This document shows positions 18,705 through 28,852 of a DNA stretch of 64,000 nt, one piece after another. The notes under the pieces are model-generated. The model was not told the DNA's origin. It saw only the letters and a list, made by a program, of their open reading frames with translations, and did not search any database. Source of the DNA: Hyphobacterium sp. CCMP332 (GTDB lineage Bacteria > Pseudomonadota > Alphaproteobacteria > Caulobacterales > Maricaulaceae); NCBI RefSeq assembly GCF_014323565.1, contig NZ_CP058669.1, positions 647,501-711,500 of the forward strand. Reading direction: 5' to 3'. How positions within the stretch are numbered: the stretch's first letter is position 1; every line of letters begins with the position of its first letter. Both the position numbers and the translations under genes were made by a program.

Positions 18705-21230
18705 ATGAAAATGATTAGCCGCGCAGCTCTTATGGCTGCCGTATCCGCCGCGGCGTTTACCGCGCCAGCTTTTGCTCAGGAGCGTCAGACGGTCGACGTC
18801 ATCACCGTCACGGCCCAGAAACGCGAGCAGGGCATTCAGGATGTGCCCGTTGCCGTGACAGCTTACACAGCTGAACTGCTTCAAAATGCCGGCATTCGCG
18901 ACATTCGCGATCTGGCAGTGATCGCGCCGGGTTTGAACATCACGTCGACTTCCAGTGAATATTCCACGACCGCTCGTATCCGCGGCGTTGGCACGGTGGG
19001 GGATAACCCGGGCCTGGAATCATCTGTGGGTATCGTGATCGATGGTGTCCCGCGCGCCCGGAACGGGGTCAGCTTCGGCGATCTCGGCGAAATCGAGCGC
19101 ATTGAAGTTCTTCGCGGTCCGCAAGGTACGTTGTTCGGCGCCAACACGTCGGCGGGTATCATCAACATCGTAACCGCGGGTCCCGAATTCGAATTCGGCG
19201 CGAATGCTGAAGCGACCTATCTGACCGGCGGCGCAGATGGCTTCCGGATTTCGGGTAGCGTAACCGGTCCGATTGCGGAAGATCAGGCGGCTTTCCGGAT
19301 CTACGCTGCGCGCGGCGAACGCGATGGTTTCCAATCTGTTCAGACCTTTGGCGGTCCTCGCACTATCAACGAAGACAACAATCAGGACTTCTACACCATT
19401 CGCGGTCAGTTGCTGTTCAATATCGGCGATCGTGGTGAGTTGACCCTGCAAGGCGATTTTACCAGCCGGGACGAGAATTGTTGCGGTGCGCCGAGCATTG
19501 TATCGGGTCCGACAGCCGCCGCTGTGAACGCATTGCAGCCGGGTGGCCGTCCGCTTCCAGGTTCGGAAGACCCATTCAGCCGTGTCATTCAGTCCAACCG
19601 CGACACCACGCAGGACATTGAAGATGGCGGCTTCCAGTTCCAGTATGAATATGAGTTTGAAAACTTCTCGCTGACAGCGATTGGTTCGACCCGCGATTAT
19701 GAGATCGTTACCGGTCAGGATACGGACTTTACAGGTGCGGATATCGTCTATCGCGATCCGTCCCTGAACTCCTTCGAATTCGGGAACTCGACATTCGAGC
19801 TTCGTGCCCAGGGGCAACGCGAGAATCTTGACTGGATGGTTGGCGCATTCTTCTCGACCGAAGATCTCGTTCGTCGTGATGCCATCCAGTACGGATCCGA
19901 CTTTGAAGCCTATCTCGGCCTCATCGGTGGCGGCGACCCTGTCCTGGTGACAACACTGGCGAATGGTCTCGGCGGTGCCTTCATTCCGGGCTACACGCCT
20001 CTGGCACCCGGTCAGGGATTCCCGGCAGGAAGTGCGAATAGCGGTGGTGACCGGTATGAGCAGGATGGCCAGACTTTCGGCATCTTCACCCACAACACGT
20101 TCGCACTGACGGAGAATACCGATCTTACGTTCGGACTTCGCTGGAACTCGACCGAGAAAGACGCGACAGCACAATTCTCGCCGGGCAATGCGCCAGCGTG
20201 TGATGTCTGGGAAACCGTCTTTGGTGAAGCGCTCGATTTCTCGACCGCACAGAACCAGGCAATCCTCGCCGGCTTCTCGCAAGCATCTCAGGTGTCTGTC
20301 GCCGGCCTCATCCAGTTCGGCACGTTTACATGCTTGCCGAGCGCACGGGATGTCTATTCGAATATCAACTTCAATGAATCGCTGTCGGAAGACGAGTTCA
20401 CGGGGCTTGTGTCACTATCGCATCGCTTCAACGAAGACTTCCTGATGTACGGAACGTATTCGCGTGGCTATAAGGCTGGCGGATTCAACCTCGACCGCTT
20501 CACGCAGGCGGGTTCGAACGCGGTGAACTTCACCAATGTTCTGGCTGGCACGAGCCCTTATCCGGCTCAGTTCGATCCGGAGATCGTGAACTCGTTCGAA
20601 ATCGGTTTCAAAACCGAAGGGTTCAACGACACGCTGTTGGCGAACCTTTACCTCTTCCACTCTGACTTTGAATCCTTCCAGCTGAATACGTTCAACGGAC
20701 TGGCTTTCTTTGTGACCTCTTTGAACCAAGGGGCGGTCACTCAGGGTGCAGAGCTCGAACTGCTCTGGTTCCCGGAAGAAGTGCAGGGCCTGACCATTCA
20801 GGGTGGCATCACCTATGCCGATGCCACGTATAATTCGTTCGCCCCGACCGGCACGCCGGATGTTGACCGCCTGTCGGGCCAGAACTTCTCGCTGGCACCG
20901 GAATGGTACACTTCCGCATCAATCAGCTATGTCCGCCCGTTCGGCGATGGCATGGAATGGCTGGCGCACCTGAGCGGCCGCTACATGTCCGAGCAGAATA
21001 CCGGCTCTGACCTTGATCCTGAGAAAATCCAGGAAGGCTACTCTGTCTTTAATGCGCGTGTGGGTATTGGCGCTGATGATCAGAGCTGGGCACTCGAACT
21101 GTTTGCCAACAACCTTTTCGATGAGGACTACATCCAGGTTGGTTTTGACGGTCCGTTCCAGCCGGGATCGTTCAATGCCTTCCTCGGCCAGCCGCGCATG
21201 TGGGGCGTCACGCTCCGTGCTCGCCGCTAG
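18705..21230 (+). CDS. TonB-dependent receptor
   Basis: An 841-residue outer-membrane receptor. The signal peptide ends at AFAQ-ER near 25. A TonB-box-like VDVITVTAQ follows. The plug domain (about 35-160) carries the conserved RIEVLRGPQGTLFG segment and the IINIVT end. A 22-strand barrel region follows. GGGAGA is seven bases before the ATG. The C-terminus reads GVTLRARR, so the usual final aromatic residue is replaced by Arg, a small oddity. No ligand-specific gene is adjacent; the upstream amidase-GST pair is same-strand but 196 bases away. It belongs to the broad group often annotated as iron-complex or glycan receptors, and substrate is unknown. Confidence 0.93.
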   Translation: MKMISRAALMAAVSAAAFTAPAFAQERQTVDVITVTAQKREQGIQDVPVAVTAYTAELLQNAGIRDIRDLAVIAPGLNITSTSSEYSTTARIRGVGTVGDNPGLESSVGIVIDGVPRARNGVSFGDLGEIERIEVLRGPQGTLFGANTSAGIINIVTAGPEFEFGANAEATYLTGGADGFRISGSVTGPIAEDQAAFRIYAARGERDGFQSVQTFGGPRTINEDNNQDFYTIRGQLLFNIGDRGELTLQGDFTSRDENCCGAPSIVSGPTAAAVNALQPGGRPLPGSEDPFSRVIQSNRDTTQDIEDGGFQFQYEYEFENFSLTAIGSTRDYEIVTGQDTDFTGADIVYRDPSLNSFEFGNSTFELRAQGQRENLDWMVGAFFSTEDLVRRDAIQYGSDFEAYLGLIGGGDPVLVTTLANGLGGAFIPGYTPLAPGQGFPAGSANSGGDRYEQDGQTFGIFTHNTFALTENTDLTFGLRWNSTEKDATAQFSPGNAPACDVWETVFGEALDFSTAQNQAILAGFSQASQVSVAGLIQFGTFTCLPSARDVYSNINFNESLSEDEFTGLVSLSHRFNEDFLMYGTYSRGYKAGGFNLDRFTQAGSNAVNFTNVLAGTSPYPAQFDPEIVNSFEIGFKTEGFNDTLLANLYLFHSDFESFQLNTFNGLAFFVTSLNQGAVTQGAELELLWFPEEVQGLTIQGGITYADATYNSFAPTGTPDVDRLSGQNFSLAPEWYTSASISYVRPFGDGMEWLAHLSGRYMSEQNTGSDLDPEKIQEGYSVFNARVGIGADDQSWALELFANNLFDEDYIQVGFDGPFQPGSFNAFLGQPRMWGVTLRARR

Positions 21231-21251
21231 ACGGCCTGGCTTTTAGAAATG

Positions 21252-21286
21252 AGGGCCGGAGCCATGCTCCGGCCCTTTTTTATTGC
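21252..21286 (+). terminator. TonB receptor terminator
   Basis: Hairpin GGGCCGGAGC-CAT-GCTCCGGCCC with a T6 run, about 20 bases past the receptor stop codon. A clear Rho-independent terminator. Confidence 0.9.
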
Positions 21287-21353
21287 GATAGAATCACCGA
21301 TCCTGTGGAAACGCGTATTTTGAGTTATGATGTTGTCGGGAAGTGAGTGCTGA

Positions 21354-22391
21354 ATGTCATCGGAACGCCGCACATTATTGATTGGATTGGCCGTCTTTCT
21401 GGCCTTTTCGGTATATACGTCGGTATTCAGTCCGATCGCACCACGGCAACTGGAAACACGCCTGCAATCGGCTGCGGAAGACGCTTTGTCGGACCGGCGT
21501 TTTCGCTGGGCGAGTGTTTCGGTGGACGGGCAGGTCGCGACCCTTTCCGGCCGCTGGCCGAATGATAGCGAACACAATGCAGCCATTGAAGCGCTATGGT
21601 CCTCGGAATGGTCGGGCGGATGGCTTGCCGGTGGTATTACGCGCATTGTCGACAACAGCATTGCACAGCCCGGCGAGGCCGAAAGCCGGATTATTGCGGT
21701 GTTCAATTCGGACGGCGTAACGCTGTCTGGCATAGCGCCCGGCGATGCTGCCAGGACCGGATTGATCGAACAGGTGAGGCCGCTATTCCGCGGACGAATC
21801 GAACCGCGACTCGCGGCCCGGTCCGGCAATAGCAACCCTGACAACTGGCTGGATTCGGCCATGACCTTGCTCACGGCCCTTGAGGCGTTGGAGCGTGGGG
21901 TGGTTATCCTGGATTCCGATTCTGCCGTACTTTATGGCGTATCCTCAAGCAGTGATAATGCCCGGCAAATTCTGGAATCGATCGAGAATATTGCGGGCGC
22001 AATTCAACCGGTTGCACTCATATTAACAGATGATGAAGTGCTTGGGGGCATCAACTCCGCGCGCAATTGCGAAATGCTGCTCGATGCCGCCTTTGCCATG
22101 GGACGTTTGAGATTCAACCCGGGAAGTGCGTCCTTGTCACCTGGCGCACACGTTGTCCTCGAACACGTCTCAGCCGTTTTTGCCCAATGCCCCTCTGGCA
22201 CATTGGGGGTCAGCGTGCGCCCCGTCGTCAGCGGAAATAGCGATGCAGAAATACTGGCGCGGTCGCGGGCCGAAGCTGTGCGCAATGTATTGATGACCTT
22301 TGGTATAGACGAAAATCGTGTCACCGCTCTTGTCAGCGCGGATCAGGATCAACTTGTCCGGATCGTTCTGGACGGTGAAGGAGAAAGCTGA
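21354..22391 (+). CDS. BON-repeat and OmpA-like periplasmic protein
   Basis: A 345-residue protein with one N-terminal membrane anchor (about 8-25). Two to three BON-like repeats follow: residues 32-100 with DGQVATLSGRW, 105-140 with DGVTLSGIAPG, and a third, weaker one near 180-225. The C-terminal domain (about 235-345) has the pattern of an OmpA-like peptidoglycan-binding domain: LRFNPGSASLSPGAHVVLEH, then RSRAEAVRNVLMTFGID. It likely links membrane and peptidoglycan. The stop is immediately followed by the start of the next gene (TGAATG, zero spacing), so they form one operon. Confidence 0.75.
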   Translation: MSSERRTLLIGLAVFLAFSVYTSVFSPIAPRQLETRLQSAAEDALSDRRFRWASVSVDGQVATLSGRWPNDSEHNAAIEALWSSEWSGGWLAGGITRIVDNSIAQPGEAESRIIAVFNSDGVTLSGIAPGDAARTGLIEQVRPLFRGRIEPRLAARSGNSNPDNWLDSAMTLLTALEALERGVVILDSDSAVLYGVSSSSDNARQILESIENIAGAIQPVALILTDDEVLGGINSARNCEMLLDAAFAMGRLRFNPGSASLSPGAHVVLEHVSAVFAQCPSGTLGVSVRPVVSGNSDAEILARSRAEAVRNVLMTFGIDENRVTALVSADQDQLVRIVLDGEGES

Positions 22392-22892
22392 ATGCTCTGG
22401 TTAATCTGGCAAATGTGGTTTTTCCTGATCCTTGCCTTTCTGATGGGTCTGGGGCTGGGCTGGCGCCTGTGGTCGGCCTCCGGCGAAGCCGGAAAGGCCC
22501 TGCAAGCCGCGAGGGACGAGATCGGCCGCTTGCAGCGCGAGAATGACAGTCTGTCCAGTGTGGCCGCGCGCCATCAGGCCGCACTTGAGGCCAGCCAGTC
22601 GTCAGCAAAGCCGGAATCTGCCGATTCAAAGCCGATGGCCAAACCCGCAAAAACAAAAGCCGCAGCCCGTGCCAAGACGCCTTCCAGAACAGTTGAGGCC
22701 AGTGATTTGACCGAGCTGAAAGGTCTGGGACCGAAAGCCGCTGAGGCGTTGAATGCCGGCGGTGTCACCTCTTTCGAGCAGATCGCAGCCTGGACCAAAT
22801 CCGATATCGCCAAATGGGACGAGGCGCTCACGGCGCGTGGGCGGATTGAACGGGACGATTGGGTGGGGCAGGCAAAGGCGAAAATCGCCTAG
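22392..22892 (+). CDS. Membrane-anchored helix-hairpin-helix protein
   Basis: A 166-residue protein. A single N-terminal membrane helix (about 2-25) is followed by a short coiled-coil stretch (35-65) and an Ala/Lys-rich low-complexity linker (70-100). The C-terminal helix-hairpin-helix domain starts at DLTELKGLGPKAAEALNAG (about 104-122), similar to the domain often described as flap-endonuclease-like or ribosomal L21-associated. No nuclease active site is seen. It is co-translated with the BON/OmpA-like gene, a pairing I recall from other alphaproteobacteria. The function is unknown; a DNA- or RNA-binding role at the membrane is inferred. Confidence 0.75.
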   Translation: MLWLIWQMWFFLILAFLMGLGLGWRLWSASGEAGKALQAARDEIGRLQRENDSLSSVAARHQAALEASQSSAKPESADSKPMAKPAKTKAAARAKTPSRTVEASDLTELKGLGPKAAEALNAGGVTSFEQIAAWTKSDIAKWDEALTARGRIERDDWVGQAKAKIA

Positions 22893-23359
22893 CCGAGACG
22901 TTGGACAATTTGCCGCGCATCATAGGCATCGGGAAGGTCTGGCCTCGGACCGGACCGGATCAGAATCTCCAGGAAGATCGTCTTGTCACCGGCACCGGGG
23001 GCAAACTGGATGCCAAGGCCCACGCTTGATCCCGAATAGCGCCGTGATCCAAACGTCTGGCCAACAGAGCCGCCTACGCGCACGGGCCGATCATCATCAC
23101 CATCGCTGGACCGGGAGACAATTTCGAACCAGTCGCCGCCCCGCTCCAGCGTCAGTTCCGCGGCGCGGAGCAATGCCAGGTCTTCCAGTTCTTCAAAGCT
23201 GACATCCGATCCGCCATCAAACCGGATTCGAAAGCGATCCGACTCGATCTGCCGTTCGGAGTATCCGCGGTTGGACCCAGCGGAAGGCGCATAGGTGGTT
23301 GGTGCAGAGGCGCAAGACGTTAAGCCGGCGAATAATCCGATAATTATGAAACTGCGCAT
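22889..23359 (-). CDS. CC0125/CC1285-type lipoprotein
   Basis: A 156-residue predicted lipoprotein. The signal peptide ends in a lipobox LTSC near residues 14-17. The mature part contains the family pattern GYSERQIESDRFRIRF, followed by a helix EDLALLRAAELTLERGGDWFEIV, which matches the CC0125/CC1285 family found in Caulobacter relatives. GAGGAGG lies six bases before the ATG at 23359 and overlaps the methylmalonyl-CoA mutase stop codon, so the gene is the last of that operon, though a functional link is not evident. It converges with the helix-hairpin-helix gene, with stop codons overlapping by 4 bases. Confidence 0.85.
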   Translation of the reverse strand: MRSFIIIGLFAGLTSCASAPTTYAPSAGSNRGYSERQIESDRFRIRFDGGSDVSFEELEDLALLRAAELTLERGGDWFEIVSRSSDGDDDRPVRVGGSVGQTFGSRRYSGSSVGLGIQFAPGAGDKTIFLEILIRSGPRPDLPDAYDARQIVQRLG

Positions 23360-23370
23360 CCGATACCTCC

Positions 23371-25503
23371 TCAAGCCTTGACCGCGACCTCCATACGCTC
23401 AAGCAAATTCAGAGCGCTGTCGGCAATGACGGTGCCCGGCGGGAAAACCGCGGCAGCGCCCATCTGGCGTAAAACCGGTTCGTCATCGGGCGGGATGACA
23501 CCGCCAACGACCACCAGCATGTCCTCGCGCCCGCGATCACGCAAGGCATTCCGCAATTCCGGCAGAAGTGTCAAATGACCTGCTGCCAGCGATGACATCG
23601 CAGCGGCATGGACATTCTCTTCATCCGCGAGCTCAGCAGCTTCTTCCGGCGTTTGGAAGAGCGGGCCAATGATGACCTCCCATCCCATATCGGCAAAGGC
23701 CGAAGCGACGACTTTCTGGCCGCGATCGTGGCCATCCTGACCGAGCTTTGCGATCAGGATTTTCGGCTTGCGTCCGGTGCGGGCTTCAAAATCAGCAGCA
23801 GCCTTGAGTGCCGAGGCCACCTTCGGATCCTTGCCGGCTTCTTCCGCATAGACGCCCTTGATGACTTTGATCTCAGCCTCATGGCGATTGAAGACGCGCT
23901 CCATCGCAGCCGACATTTCGCCAACGGTAGCCTTGGCGCGGGCCGCCTCGACGCAAAGCGCGAGGAGATTGCCACCCTCAGACGCCGCATGCGTTAGCGC
24001 CGCCAGTTTTGCTTCAACGGCAGCGTAATCACGCTCGGCCTTGAGACGTTTGAGCTTTTCTTCCTGTTCTTTTCGGACCTGGTAATTATCGACCTTCAGA
24101 ACCGGCACATCCTCGTCTCCATCAAGAATGAACTTATTGATCCCGACAATCGTCTGCTGACCACTATCAATCCGGGCCTGGGTTCGCGCGGCCGCTTCCT
24201 CAATCCGCAGTTTGGGGGTTCCTTCGGCGATTGCATTCGCCATGCCGCCCAGCGCGTCGATTTCGCGGATATGCTCTAGGGCTCGCGCGGCAAGATCCTG
24301 CGTCAGGCTTTCGACATAATAGGACCCGCCCCAAGGATCGATAGAGTCGACGAGGCGGCTTTCCTCGGCCAGCGCCAGCTGCGTGTTTCGTGCGATGCGT
24401 GCCGAAAAGTCGGTCGGCAAAGCAAGCGCTTCATCCAGCGAATTTGTGTGCAAGGACTGTGTATGCCCGTCAATCGCGGCGATCGCTTCCAGCGCCGTGC
24501 GGCCGATATTGTTGAATACATCCTGTGCCGTCAGGGACCAGCCGGATGTCTGGCAATGGGTTCTGAGGCAGATTGACTTGTCCGACTTGGGCGAGAACCG
24601 CTCCTGCACCAGGCCGGCCCACAGCAGACGGGCCGCTCGAAGTTTGGCGATTTCCATGAAGACATTCATGCCAATGCCGAAAAAGAATGACAGGCGGGGC
24701 GCAAAACGGTCCACATCGAGTCCGGCCTCGACACCGGTTTTGATATATTCCAGACCATCGGCAATCGTGTAGGCGAGTTCAATATCCGCTGGCGCACCAG
24801 CTTCCTGCATATGGTAACCGGAAATCGAAATGGAATTGAATTTCGGCATGTTTTCAGCCGTGTAGGCGAAAATGTCCGAAATGATCCGCATCGATGGCTT
24901 GGGCGGATAGATGTAGGTATTCCGGACCATGAATTCCTTCAGGATATCGTTCTGGATTGTCCCTGAAAGCTGTTCCGGCTTCACGCCCTGTTCTTCGGCG
25001 GCGGCGATATAGAGCGCCAGAATTGGCAGGACCGCGCCATTCATTGTCATCGAGACACTCATCTCGTCGAGCGGTATGCCGTCGAATAATTCCCGCATGT
25101 CGTAGATGGAATCGATTGCGACACCCGCCATGCCGACATCGCCGGCCACGCGCGGATGATCGCTGTCATAACCACGATGGGTCGCCAGGTCGAATGCGAC
25201 TGACAAGCCTTTTTGACCTGCCGCCAGATTTCGCCGGTAGAACGCATTGGAATCTTTCGCCGTCGAGAAACCGGCATATTGGCGAATGGTCCAGGCACGC
25301 TGCAGGAACATGGTCGGGTAGGGCCCGCGAATGAAGGGCGCAGCGCCCGGAACGGTCTGGCGAAGGCGCTCATCACTGTCATTGGCCGAGTAGCTGGACT
25401 TGATGTCGATATGCTCGGGCGAGCGCCAGGGTGCCGTGTCACCGGCAGAAGAGCTGGCAACAGGATGAAAATCCCGGCGGCTGAAGTCGATGCGATGGCT
25501 CAT
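23371..25503 (-). CDS. mutB: Methylmalonyl-CoA mutase, large (catalytic) subunit
   Basis: Adenosylcobalamin-dependent isomerase turning methylmalonyl-CoA into succinyl-CoA, the last step of propionyl-CoA use. The 710-residue chain has the TIM-barrel domain with the substrate region [20 protein letters not shown] near 57-76. The C-terminal B12-binding domain carries [17 protein letters not shown] and VVVGGVIPP. It is complete. The ATG overlaps the mutA stop by four bases, which gives the operon mutA-mutB-lipoprotein. Neither the epimerase nor the MeaB chaperone gene is in the window. Confidence 0.97.
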   Translation of the reverse strand: MSHRIDFSRRDFHPVASSSAGDTAPWRSPEHIDIKSSYSANDSDERLRQTVPGAAPFIRGPYPTMFLQRAWTIRQYAGFSTAKDSNAFYRRNLAAGQKGLSVAFDLATHRGYDSDHPRVAGDVGMAGVAIDSIYDMRELFDGIPLDEMSVSMTMNGAVLPILALYIAAAEEQGVKPEQLSGTIQNDILKEFMVRNTYIYPPKPSMRIISDIFAYTAENMPKFNSISISGYHMQEAGAPADIELAYTIADGLEYIKTGVEAGLDVDRFAPRLSFFFGIGMNVFMEIAKLRAARLLWAGLVQERFSPKSDKSICLRTHCQTSGWSLTAQDVFNNIGRTALEAIAAIDGHTQSLHTNSLDEALALPTDFSARIARNTQLALAEESRLVDSIDPWGGSYYVESLTQDLAARALEHIREIDALGGMANAIAEGTPKLRIEEAAARTQARIDSGQQTIVGINKFILDGDEDVPVLKVDNYQVRKEQEEKLKRLKAERDYAAVEAKLAALTHAASEGGNLLALCVEAARAKATVGEMSAAMERVFNRHEAEIKVIKGVYAEEAGKDPKVASALKAAADFEARTGRKPKILIAKLGQDGHDRGQKVVASAFADMGWEVIIGPLFQTPEEAAELADEENVHAAAMSSLAAGHLTLLPELRNALRDRGREDMLVVVGGVIPPDDEPVLRQMGAAAVFPPGTVIADSALNLLERMEVAVKA

Positions 25504-26855
25504 GAGTTTGCTCCTGCCAAGGCTGCATCTTCAAGGCGTATGGCTGGAAACAGGGGCAGGCTCGAGGGCGGCAATTGGCCGGTTTCGAACTTCATTTCAC
25601 GCAAATCCGGTGCGGCAAATCGATTGATTCCGAACAGGACACGATCGCCGCTTTCATATTGTTTCTGCAAGGCCTGCCGCGCCGCAATGACGTCTCGGGT
25701 AAAAGCGCTGTCCCCGGAAAGGGCACTGTACCCACCATCGCTCTCAATGCTCTGGAACTGACGCCAGGCTTGTTCAGCCAAGGCCTGCGTCAGGTGTTCA
25801 TGCAGGAAAGCGCCGGCCGCCGGGTCGGCAACCGCCCCGATATGAGCTTCTTCCTGCAATAGGATTTGCAGATTGCGAGCGGCGCGCCGTGCCAGCCTGT
25901 CCGGGCGTCCGAGCGCATAGGTGGCCGGCAGGATGGTAAGCGCGGAAACACCAGCCGCCGCAGCCGCAAAGCCCGCCGCTGATGTCCGGATCATATTCGT
26001 CCACGGGTCGCGCCGCGTCATCATGCGGCCGGACGTCACCGCGCGCATCCGGGGTGCGCCATCCTCCGCGCCGTAGGCTTCAAGAATATTTCGCGTAACC
26101 AGATATCCGGCCCGGATCTTCGAGAGCGTCAGATGAATGTCGGCATCGGCAGCCACTATGACCTCGATTTGAGCGGAAGCCTGCTTCGGCGAAACGCCGG
26201 CTTCAATCAGCGCTCCCATGGCCTCGGCATACCCGGCGGCGGCCAAGGCCAGCTCCTGAACCTCGGTGCCGCCCGTTTCGTGAATGGCGCGGGCGTCCAC
26301 ACTGGCAATGACGAATGACGGATGGGCTTTGGCCAGTGCTGCCAAACGCGGGTCGGCCGCATCAAGAGCCAATCCGGCTACGGACGCGCCCGCCTCCCTC
26401 ATCCATGCTGCAAACCCTTCAGCATCGAAATCATGCCCCGGTTCCAGAAAGACCGGTGCGATGGATGTGTCGACGCCGTCCAACACCTTTGCGAGATCGC
26501 TTGCCTTGCCCATTGCGACGCCGCACGCGCCTTCGGGATCGATGTGCAAGCCGATTTGCGAAACGCCGCCCAACAAATCGGCAAGAATCGCCTTGTTGGC
26601 GCTCAATGGTTCGGCCTCCGTGAAACCTTGCCGGATCTGCCACGGAAGAAAGGCATCCGCTCGCTGCGGAGCGGCATTTCCGGTGCGTTCAGCGCTGAAA
26701 AACACCGGCCCCCGTTTAACTCCGTCCTCCGTCTTGCGAACAAGTGTTGTCTCAAAATCTGCTCCGCGAAGCGCCTTGTCTGCCAAAGCGCGCCAGTCAT
26801 CCGTCTGGGCGGGTTGTAATCCATCAATGAGGGCGTGGAGCGTTTCGGTCATCAA
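25500..26855 (-). CDS. mutA: Methylmalonyl-CoA mutase, small subunit
   Basis: Non-catalytic partner of MutB in the heterodimeric mutase. Of its 451 residues, the barrel half is recognisable by [16 protein letters not shown] and [16 protein letters not shown]. The C-terminal B12-like domain found in longer homologues (about 620 residues) is absent, as in many alphaproteobacterial small subunits. It has the ATGA overlap with mutB. It is first in the operon, divergently transcribed from the tail-fibre module. Assignment to the small subunit follows from the missing cobalamin motif DxHxxG. Confidence 0.93.
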   Translation of the reverse strand: MMTETLHALIDGLQPAQTDDWRALADKALRGADFETTLVRKTEDGVKRGPVFFSAERTGNAAPQRADAFLPWQIRQGFTEAEPLSANKAILADLLGGVSQIGLHIDPEGACGVAMGKASDLAKVLDGVDTSIAPVFLEPGHDFDAEGFAAWMREAGASVAGLALDAADPRLAALAKAHPSFVIASVDARAIHETGGTEVQELALAAAGYAEAMGALIEAGVSPKQASAQIEVIVAADADIHLTLSKIRAGYLVTRNILEAYGAEDGAPRMRAVTSGRMMTRRDPWTNMIRTSAAGFAAAAAGVSALTILPATYALGRPDRLARRAARNLQILLQEEAHIGAVADPAAGAFLHEHLTQALAEQAWRQFQSIESDGGYSALSGDSAFTRDVIAARQALQKQYESGDRVLFGINRFAAPDLREMKFETGQLPPSSLPLFPAIRLEDAALAGANS

Positions 26856-27002
26856 AAATTCCTGCTGGCCGTTGTCTTGGCAAGAAAAAGGCGTGAGCCC
26901 GGCTCAAGGTCAAGCCGCAAGGGCATGGATAGCATGAATGCTTATCCGCACCGACCTCGCCAGCGTCTAGCCTGCAAGCCGGATTAAGGAGCTTTGCGGC
27001 AC

Positions 27003-28643
27003 ATGACCACTGAAACATCCCCGCGTTTGGGGCTTGATTACGTAATGGCCGCTCAGGCCCAGAAACATGTCACGGTGAATGAGAGTTTTCGTATTCTGGA
27101 TTCTCTTGTGCAGGCTTGCGTGCAAAGTCGTGTGACCGACGAACAACCCGCCAGCCCCGGTGAAGGCGAGCTCTACATTCTGACCCCGGCCCGTTCGGGC
27201 GAACACTGGTCATTGATGGCAGAGCAAAACCTCGCAGCGTTTCGGGATGGTGAATGGTCGGAAATCCCGGCATTCGAGGGGCTGATGGTCTGGATCAGCG
27301 ATGAGGCCAGATTCGGCTTTTTCGACGGATCGGCATGGGGCGATGTGGCGGCAACGTTTGACAGCCTCCAGAATCTCGACCTGCTGGGCATTGGCACGAC
27401 TGCAGACGCGGCCAATCCCTTTTCAGCCAAACTCAATGCCTCACTCTGGACGGCCAGGACAGCGGGCGAGGGCGGAACGGGCGACCTTCGATACACGCTG
27501 AACAAGGAAAGCGAAGCCGATGTCCTGTCGCTGCTCTTTCAGAGCGGGTTTTCCGGTCGCGCGGAACTGGGCCTGATTGGAGACGACGATCTCCTGCTGA
27601 AAATGAGCGCGGACGGAACGAACTGGTTCGAATTGCTGCACATCTCGCCGACGCGCGTATCAGTCCCGGCCAGCGAAGGCCTGAGCGTGGCGGCGATCAA
27701 CGGAACCGCACCCGGCCAACGCCGCAATCTGATTATCAATGGCGACTTTTCGATCGCGCAACGCGGGTTGAGTTTTAACAGCCCGGCAGCCGGAACCTGT
27801 ACACTGGACCGTTGGCTTTTCGTATCGGGCGGCGGCATGGCCGCAGACATATCGCAAGAGGACTTCACGCTCGGACAGACCGATATTCCCGGCGCGCCAG
27901 CGCATTTCATGCGCTGGGCCCTGACCGGGACGGCCAGCGGGAATCCGTGGATCGAACAGCGCATCGAGAATGCGCGCTCGCTTCCGGTCGGCGATGCCAC
28001 ATTGAGCTTTTATGCGCGGGCATCCCGCAGCGTTGCCATGATTTCGCGGCTGCGCCGCAATTTCGGATCCGGCGGGTCCACGACGGATCAGATCGCCCAG
28101 GATTCCATTGCCCTGACCACAGACTGGACGAGGTTCGAAGTCCCGGTCGCCGTCACCAGCCTGACGGGCAAGACTCTCGGCGCGGGCCACTATCTCAGCC
28201 TCGAATTCTATCTTCTGGGCGGCGAAACATCGGTCGACATTGATATTGCTGACGTACAGCTGGAATGCGGGCCGATTGCCAGCCGCTTTGAACGGCTGAG
28301 CGAGGCCGAAAATCTGCGCCTTTGTCAGCGCTATTTTGTCAAGACATGGCCGCAGGGCACGGATCCCGGCAGCGCGTCTGAGGCTGGCAGCCTTGCGGGG
28401 GCAACGAGCGGTCCGTCGGCAACCGCGATCTTTGACTGGCGATTTCCGGTCGAAATGCGCGGGAGTCCATCTCTCACGCTTTACTCACCCGCAACAGCGG
28501 CAAGCGGAAAAATCGATGCCGCCGGAACGGACCTGGCCGGCACACCGCTTGCCATCTCGTCAAACACGGCAAGTTTTCAGTCCGCCCCGCATTCCGGCCT
28601 GGTGCTCGCTCGCGCCCATGCCACGGCCAATGCCGAACTCTAG
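27003..28643 (+). CDS. DUF2793 phage/GTA-type tail-fibre protein
   Basis: A 546-residue protein whose first 90 residues match the DUF2793 pattern (RLGLDYVMAAQAQKHVTVNE), typical of alphaproteobacterial phages and gene transfer agents. The central region, about 235-420, begins NLIINGDFSIAQRG and has a carbohydrate-binding beta-sandwich look (DRWLFV, SLSFYARA-like strands). The C-terminal part is Ala/Ser/Thr rich. It is likely a host-recognition fibre or tip protein. The ATG at 27003 has AAGGAG 11 bases upstream. It heads a three-gene run with a small ORF and a holin-like gene. No capsid, terminase or integrase gene is within the window. Confidence 0.8.
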   Translation: MTTETSPRLGLDYVMAAQAQKHVTVNESFRILDSLVQACVQSRVTDEQPASPGEGELYILTPARSGEHWSLMAEQNLAAFRDGEWSEIPAFEGLMVWISDEARFGFFDGSAWGDVAATFDSLQNLDLLGIGTTADAANPFSAKLNASLWTARTAGEGGTGDLRYTLNKESEADVLSLLFQSGFSGRAELGLIGDDDLLLKMSADGTNWFELLHISPTRVSVPASEGLSVAAINGTAPGQRRNLIINGDFSIAQRGLSFNSPAAGTCTLDRWLFVSGGGMAADISQEDFTLGQTDIPGAPAHFMRWALTGTASGNPWIEQRIENARSLPVGDATLSFYARASRSVAMISRLRRNFGSGGSTTDQIAQDSIALTTDWTRFEVPVAVTSLTGKTLGAGHYLSLEFYLLGGETSVDIDIADVQLECGPIASRFERLSEAENLRLCQRYFVKTWPQGTDPGSASEAGSLAGATSGPSATAIFDWRFPVEMRGSPSLTLYSPATAASGKIDAAGTDLAGTPLAISSNTASFQSAPHSGLVLARAHATANAEL

Positions 28644-28653
28644 GAGTTGAAAG

Positions 28654-28848
28654 ATGGAATTCCGATTTGAATCGGCGGCGAGAGATGTCGTCCGGGTCAC
28701 GGACGGCTCTGACATTCGCTTCATTCCGGCTTCAACAGACAATGCTGAATATCGACTGTTGTGCGATGGCCGTCCGGCGGATCCGGTATCCGGCCTGCCC
28801 GCCATCGAGCCCGTCATCATTCTTGAGCCCCTGAGCGAGGAGGAATAG
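28654..28848 (+). CDS. Small protein of tail-fibre module, unknown
   Basis: A 64-residue acidic protein with no signal peptide or membrane segment. It starts with an ATG preceded by TAGGAG, which overlaps the stop of the DUF2793 gene. Its stop is four bases before the next start. It is predicted to be beta-rich (EFRFESAARDVVRVTDG). Position between a fibre and a holin-like gene suggests a small structural or accessory component of the same module; I recognise no family. Confidence 0.65.
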   Translation: MEFRFESAARDVVRVTDGSDIRFIPASTDNAEYRLLCDGRPADPVSGLPAIEPVIILEPLSEEE

Positions 28849-28852
28849 ACAT

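Noticed and set aside
18570-18884. Minus-strand frame with a possible membrane helix (GIFAVIDFAILSYFGRR)
   Set aside because: It is antisense to the TonB receptor signal region, has no ribosome site for a start inside the intergenic part, and only the last 40 residues look protein-like. It could be a small gene, but support is too weak.
19020-20282. 420-residue minus-strand frame
   Set aside because: It lies opposite the TonB receptor, whose plug and barrel motifs are unmistakable.
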